Source: Myxococcales bacterium (GTDB taxonomy: Bacteria > Myxococcota_C > UBA6777). From it: 64,000 nucleotides of DNA. Positions 60,334-64,000 of the stretch are shown piece by piece. A program made the translations under genes and the position numbers. The stretch covers positions 372,001 through 436,000 of the forward strand of contig JACKEL010000004.1 of assembly GCA_020632975.1 (NCBI GenBank). Direction: 5' to 3'. A model generated the notes under the pieces. That model was not told the DNA's origin, did not search any database, and saw nothing but the letters and a program-made list of their open reading frames with translations. Numbering within the stretch: position 1 is the stretch's first letter; every line of letters starts with the position of its first letter.

Positions 60334-63300
60334 ATGCCGCGGATTGATCGGCCCAATGTACCCGTTCCACAAAGATCCTCATCGTCGCTAGACAACAACG
60401 AGAAGCTAGGACGTCTTTTGGATGCTGATCCGCAGATCAAGACCCACCAAGACTTGATCAATCACCTGTACGCAAAGGGCGATGGTTCGTGGGATGGCGC
60501 GAGCAAAGCTGCTCGTGACCTTGGCATCAACATGAATGACCTGCTCGGCAATCGCCAAGCGACCTTAGCGCGCAACACTCCCGCGGCTTCGAACCCTACG
60601 AACACGACCTCGAATAGCCCCTTGGCACCGTCGTCTTCGCCTCGACCCGTCAACCGCTTTGAGGCGCCCTCGACCAATCACGACACGCTGCTTGGGCGCA
60701 ACACGCCGCCATCTTCCACCACAAACAATCTCTCGACCACAAGCCCCAGTCGCAATGTCCGCGCCTTGGCTTTGGAAAGTCTCGCACAGCCCACGGTCAC
60801 CAGTCTTCGTGACGCAGCAGTCTCGACGGTTTCGGGGCTTCAGTCTGTCAGTCAAAATCTGACGGGTGGTGTCTCTCCTGATCCGCTTTCTTTGGTTGGA
60901 CAGATGAAGGATGGAAACATCCAGATGTCCGTGCCTTTGACCAAAGAGATGATCAACAGCGGGGCGATTAAGCTCGGCAACAACGCACGTGCGGATGTCT
61001 CGTTTGTCGTAAAAGACGGAAAGATCGACTTTTCCCAAACACGCGTCGATCTGAAAGATGTGAAAGCACTTGGGCTCGTGAAAGTGAAAGGTTTGGAGAT
61101 CGATCGCAATGGCAAGTTGCGCGCTGACACGATCTTTAAGCCCAATATCACGAAGCAATTGCTTGGTGCAGACCGCGTTCCACAAACGATGGAAGGTCTC
61201 TCCCAAGTCCTGCAAACGAAGATGGCCCAAACGCCCCCCAACGCCAATGGGATCTCTTTGCCCGACAACATCCAAGTCAACGCACAGAACGTCTCTTTGC
61301 GTACAGATCGACCGATCTCTTTGGGAGGTGGAAACCTCATCGACCTGAAAGAAGGGACGCGCGTCAACATCCAAGGTAGCTTGAGTCATGCAGTGATCGA
61401 AGGCCGCGGTGGGATCGACCAGTTGAAGCTGCAAGGAAATGGTTCGCAGCTAGATATGGGTCCTGGACAGGTGGCTTTCCGCGCGGACGTACAACGCAGC
61501 GCAGACGGGCAGATTCGTGCGGATCTTCAGTTGAATCAAGCGGATGTTTCGTTGCGTTCGCTTCAGCACCAAGGTCGCGGAGAGCGATTGCAAGTTGAGG
61601 GGGCGGGCCTTCGTAATGGTCAAGTCCGCGCACAAATCAACATTGGTGCAGATGGAAAGCCCCAAGTGGGCGGCTTTAACGTGCAAGGTGAGTTGGCTGC
61701 AAACTCTGTTCAGTTGGAAAAAGAAGGCAAGGCTTCTTTGTCTGCTCGCGATCTTCGCGCAACCTTGAGCCTTTCCGAAGACGGTCGCCAAGTGAGCCAA
61801 GGCCCCGATAGCATCAGCCTGACGGGTGTGGATGCCACGGTGGATCGTATGAGTTTGCAAGGCGCCAATGGCGATCAAGTTCAAGTGCAAGGCTCAATTG
61901 AAAATGCAAGCTTCGGTCAGGCCCGTCAGCCCGGCAGCAGCGCAGCACAGCCTTATGCAGATATCCCACACTTCCAAGGGACTGTCAGCGGCAAAATACA
62001 GCGCCAACAAGATGGTCGCCTTGGTGAGATCTCGTTGAATGAAGCGACAGCTTCGGGCTCTTTGCGCACAGATGGTCGCGGTGTGATCGCGGACGTTGAG
62101 TTGGGTCGCGTGGATACTTCGGTCAAGGATATCGCTGTCGCACATGGCGGAAACAGCGTGGATATCCGCGAAGGTTCGTTGACTGGAAAAGGCGGTGTCT
62201 CTCTTGGTCAAGATGGTTTGCGCGCAGATGCGGAAGGTCGCTTGCGTGGTGAGCTTCGTGACGGTCAGATCGGGCTTGGTGACTTGGGACGCGTGGATCT
62301 TGCGGATGGAACCAAAGCGGATCTTCAAGTGGATCGCGCCAAAGTGGGTCCCCAAGGGATTCAAGATCTTTCTGCCCGTGGGACCGTGAATCTTGGCTTG
62401 GACGATGGACGCATCCGTCTAAATGGCCTTGGTGAAGTGGACATCGCAAGCGGCACCAAAGCCGATATCGAGGTGCTTTCCTCTACCTTGGGGCCCAACC
62501 TGAAAGAAGGTAGCTTCTCTGCACGCGGTCGTATCCAAGGTGGTTTGGACAATGGTAGCTTGAAGATCGGGGACGCTGCGAGCGTTGATCTTCGCGGTAC
62601 ACGCTTTGATTTGGACCTCAAGAGTATCGAAAAAGGTTCCTCGGATGCGCTGCCTTCGCTGCGCGGGGATATGAAGCTCGAAACCGAGCTTGAAGTGGGT
62701 CTGAAACAAGCGCTGCGTACGCGCCTCGGTGATGCGGCGGTCAAAGATGTCGAAGGCCGCGTAGCGTTGGACCTCAAAGACGTTCAAGTCGATGGTCAAG
62801 GCCGCGTGAACGTCGAGCACGCAGGCGTGCAGTTGGATGCCAAGATCGGTGAGATCTCTGGGAAGATCAACCTCGATCCGCAAGCGCTTCGTCCTGCGGC
62901 GGGTGGGACTTCTGCGACGACGGATCTCGGCCAAGTCGCGAAACTCGACGCATCCAAGCCTGTGATCGATCAGCCCCTTGCCATCGACCCGATGTCGATC
63001 GCCAAGCGTATCCAAAATGGTGATGTGGATGTCGAGCTTCCCATCCAAGAAGCGGGCATTGAAGACGCTGCCAAGATCCTTGGACTGAAGACTTTGGATG
63101 TTGCGCCTGGCACCAAACTGATCGCCAAGCTGCACGTCGAAGATGGTCGTATCAACTACGAAAAAAGCAGCATCCGCCTCAACAAGCCGATCGAAGCGCT
63201 TGGTATGTTCGACCTCAACCTCCCGCGCATCAACAAAGATGGCAAGGTCGTGGTGGGCGTGATGGGCAAAGATATCAACATCACCAAGTGGGTGTTGGGC

Positions 63301-64000
63301 CAAGATCGACTCCCCAGCCGCGTGTCCAACTTCGTTGATGAGGCTTCTACATGGCAAAAGTCCTCTAGTGGCGGGCCTGTCGATATCCAAAAAACACTTG
63401 ATTCAGCGGGACGCTTTGCCTCGTTGGGTGGGTTGAGCTTCAAGGCCCAAGGAGTCTCTTTGGCGCCTGGTCGTCTTCAGATCGGTGACAACGATTACAT
63501 CGAGCTTGATGGTTCAAACCGCGTTGATATCCAAGGGAACGCACAGAATGTCTCGATCAAAGGCGAGCTCCCTGCGGACAAGACCTTTATCGATGTGGGC
63601 GGTAGCCGCTTGGATATCGCAGAAGGTCGCGTACAGTTCGAAGCCAATGTCAAAACAGGCCTCTCTCGTACTGGCCGATTGGACGGGGACTCTGAGATCG
63701 ATGTGCGCTTGAATATCCCCAAAGCGACCGTGAATGAGTTGTACCACGAGCGCGACAATGGTGATCGTTTCCACCTTCAGTCAGGCGAGATTCAAGACGC
63801 AAGCCTGCACATGCAACATCGTTTTCATGTCCAAAACGACGGAAGCATCAAGTCCGATCAGCCGCCTCAGTTGGATCTGTCTGTGGGCCGTTTTGCTGGC
63901 AAGTTGGGAGACAGCCAAATCACGTTGCGCAATCCTGATGGCACACCCGCAACGATGACGCTCCAAGGGGCTGAAGCTTCGGGGACGCTGAGCGCAAACG
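60334..64000 (+). CDS. Giant beta-repeat protein, 3' end cut by window edge
   Basis: The frame is open from an ATG after AAGGAG to the right edge, at least 1222 residues. There is no signal peptide. The N-terminus (1-180) is Ser/Asn/Pro-rich and may contain a small DNA-binding-like helix region. From about residue 180 it is built of short alternating beta strands of the kind GQIRADLQLNQADVSLR, with many DGR, GNG and NARAD turns; units of about 20-40 residues resemble each other loosely (LRTDGRGVIADVELGRVD and others). This looks like an AsmA/TamB-like or beta-helix repeat protein. The start coordinate may be off by 2 nt. Confidence 0.65.
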   Translation, partial: MPRIDRPNVPVPQRSSSSLDNNEKLGRLLDADPQIKTHQDLINHLYAKGDGSWDGASKAARDLGINMNDLLGNRQATLARNTPAASNPTNTTSNSPLAPSSSPRPVNRFEAPSTNHDTLLGRNTPPSSTTNNLSTTSPSRNVRALALESLAQPTVTSLRDAAVSTVSGLQSVSQNLTGGVSPDPLSLVGQMKDGNIQMSVPLTKEMINSGAIKLGNNARADVSFVVKDGKIDFSQTRVDLKDVKALGLVKVKGLEIDRNGKLRADTIFKPNITKQLLGADRVPQTMEGLSQVLQTKMAQTPPNANGISLPDNIQVNAQNVSLRTDRPISLGGGNLIDLKEGTRVNIQGSLSHAVIEGRGGIDQLKLQGNGSQLDMGPGQVAFRADVQRSADGQIRADLQLNQADVSLRSLQHQGRGERLQVEGAGLRNGQVRAQINIGADGKPQVGGFNVQGELAANSVQLEKEGKASLSARDLRATLSLSEDGRQVSQGPDSISLTGVDATVDRMSLQGANGDQVQVQGSIENASFGQARQPGSSAAQPYADIPHFQGTVSGKIQRQQDGRLGEISLNEATASGSLRTDGRGVIADVELGRVDTSVKDIAVAHGGNSVDIREGSLTGKGGVSLGQDGLRADAEGRLRGELRDGQIGLGDLGRVDLADGTKADLQVDRAKVGPQGIQDLSARGTVNLGLDDGRIRLNGLGEVDIASGTKADIEVLSSTLGPNLKEGSFSARGRIQGGLDNGSLKIGDAASVDLRGTRFDLDLKSIEKGSSDALPSLRGDMKLETELEVGLKQALRTRLGDAAVKDVEGRVALDLKDVQVDGQGRVNVEHAGVQLDAKIGEISGKINLDPQALRPAAGGTSATTDLGQVAKLDASKPVIDQPLAIDPMSIAKRIQNGDVDVELPIQEAGIEDAAKILGLKTLDVAPGTKLIAKLHVEDGRINYEKSSIRLNKPIEALGMFDLNLPRINKDGKVVVGVMGKDINITKWVLGQDRLPSRVSNFVDEASTWQKSSSGGPVDIQKTLDSAGRFASLGGLSFKAQGVSLAPGRLQIGDNDYIELDGSNRVDIQGNAQNVSIKGELPADKTFIDVGGSRLDIAEGRVQFEANVKTGLSRTGRLDGDSEIDVRLNIPKATVNELYHERDNGDRFHLQSGEIQDASLHMQHRFHVQNDGSIKSDQPPQLDLSVGRFAGKLGDSQITLRNPDGTPATMTLQGAEASGTLSAN

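Overview
The window is gene-dense, about half G+C, and codes on both strands. It suggests a Gram-negative bacterium of the Myxococcota/Bradymonadota ('deltaproteobacterial') type. This is an inference from gene content: a receiver-Ser/Thr kinase fusion, several hybrid histidine kinases, a sigma-54 activator, HEAT and C2-domain exported proteins, a TMEM143-like DUF3754 protein, a eukaryote-type UDP-sugar pyrophosphorylase, a 5-alpha-reductase-like membrane enzyme, and lipoproteins with clear lipoboxes. No rRNA, tRNA or CRISPR array was found.

Layout. 1-3.1 kb: a multi-PAS hybrid histidine kinase cut by the left edge. 3.4-4.5 kb: a small Cys-rich membrane protein and thiol peroxidase Tpx. 4.8-11.6 kb: an ABC-2 exporter (ATPase plus permease) followed by two YfhO-like polytopic membrane proteins. 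11.7-17.7 kb: a minus-strand run of exported or membrane proteins (C2 domains, a DUF protein, a steroid-reductase-like enzyme, a helical-repeat protein, a TerB-like protein). 17.9-20.6 kb: tyrosine catabolism (hppD, hmgA) with a SelW-like protein overlapping hppD. 20.9-26.8 kb: a PASTA protein, fused aspartokinase/homoserine dehydrogenase (thrA), a DUF3754 protein and Nfu. 26.9-30.2 kb: a receiver-kinase-roadblock protein and a Cache-HAMP membrane protein that lacks an output domain. 30.6-32.8 kb: an MBL hydrolase and a FemAB-like acyltransferase.

32.8-34.1 kb is the most unusual part. It has no credible protein gene but carries two tandem units of about 555 and 580 nt. Each starts with a boxA-like element and has a 143-nt 5' block (one mismatch between copies) and an identical 52-nt 3' block. 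The two blocks can pair with each other over about 20 bp. Their interiors (358 and 384 nt) share no similarity that I can see. The 5' block contains a cUUCGg hairpin, a GAAA hairpin and a third hairpin, all on the plus strand. I read this as a tandem pair of large structured non-coding RNAs with constant ends and variable interiors. Between them lies a 13-codon all-hydrophobic ORF with a strong Shine-Dalgarno.

34.1-43.7 kb: a HEAT-repeat lipoprotein; an ALDH / class-I amidotransferase / iron-ADH cluster resembling amine catabolism; a bacterial N-terminal-glutamine amidase (NTAQ1-type) next to a UDPGP-type pyrophosphorylase; a degenerate hybrid kinase with an intact HPt; and a cyclic-nucleotide-binding protein. 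43.9-49.5 kb: an NtrC-like regulator, an FKBP isomerase and a fadIJ-like beta-oxidation operon with a palindromic operator candidate. 49.55-50.93 kb: a tnpB-only IS200/IS605-type element. 50.9-57 kb: a 2OG-Fe(II) oxygenase, a membrane protein, ClpS, ClpA and a lipoprotein. ClpS and ClpA together with the NTAQ1 homologue suggest a bacterial N-degron pathway. 57.1-58.7 kb: an overlapping HD / sigma-region-4 / nucleotidyltransferase operon. 58.9-64 kb: a YhiN-type flavoprotein and a very large beta-repeat protein cut by the right edge.
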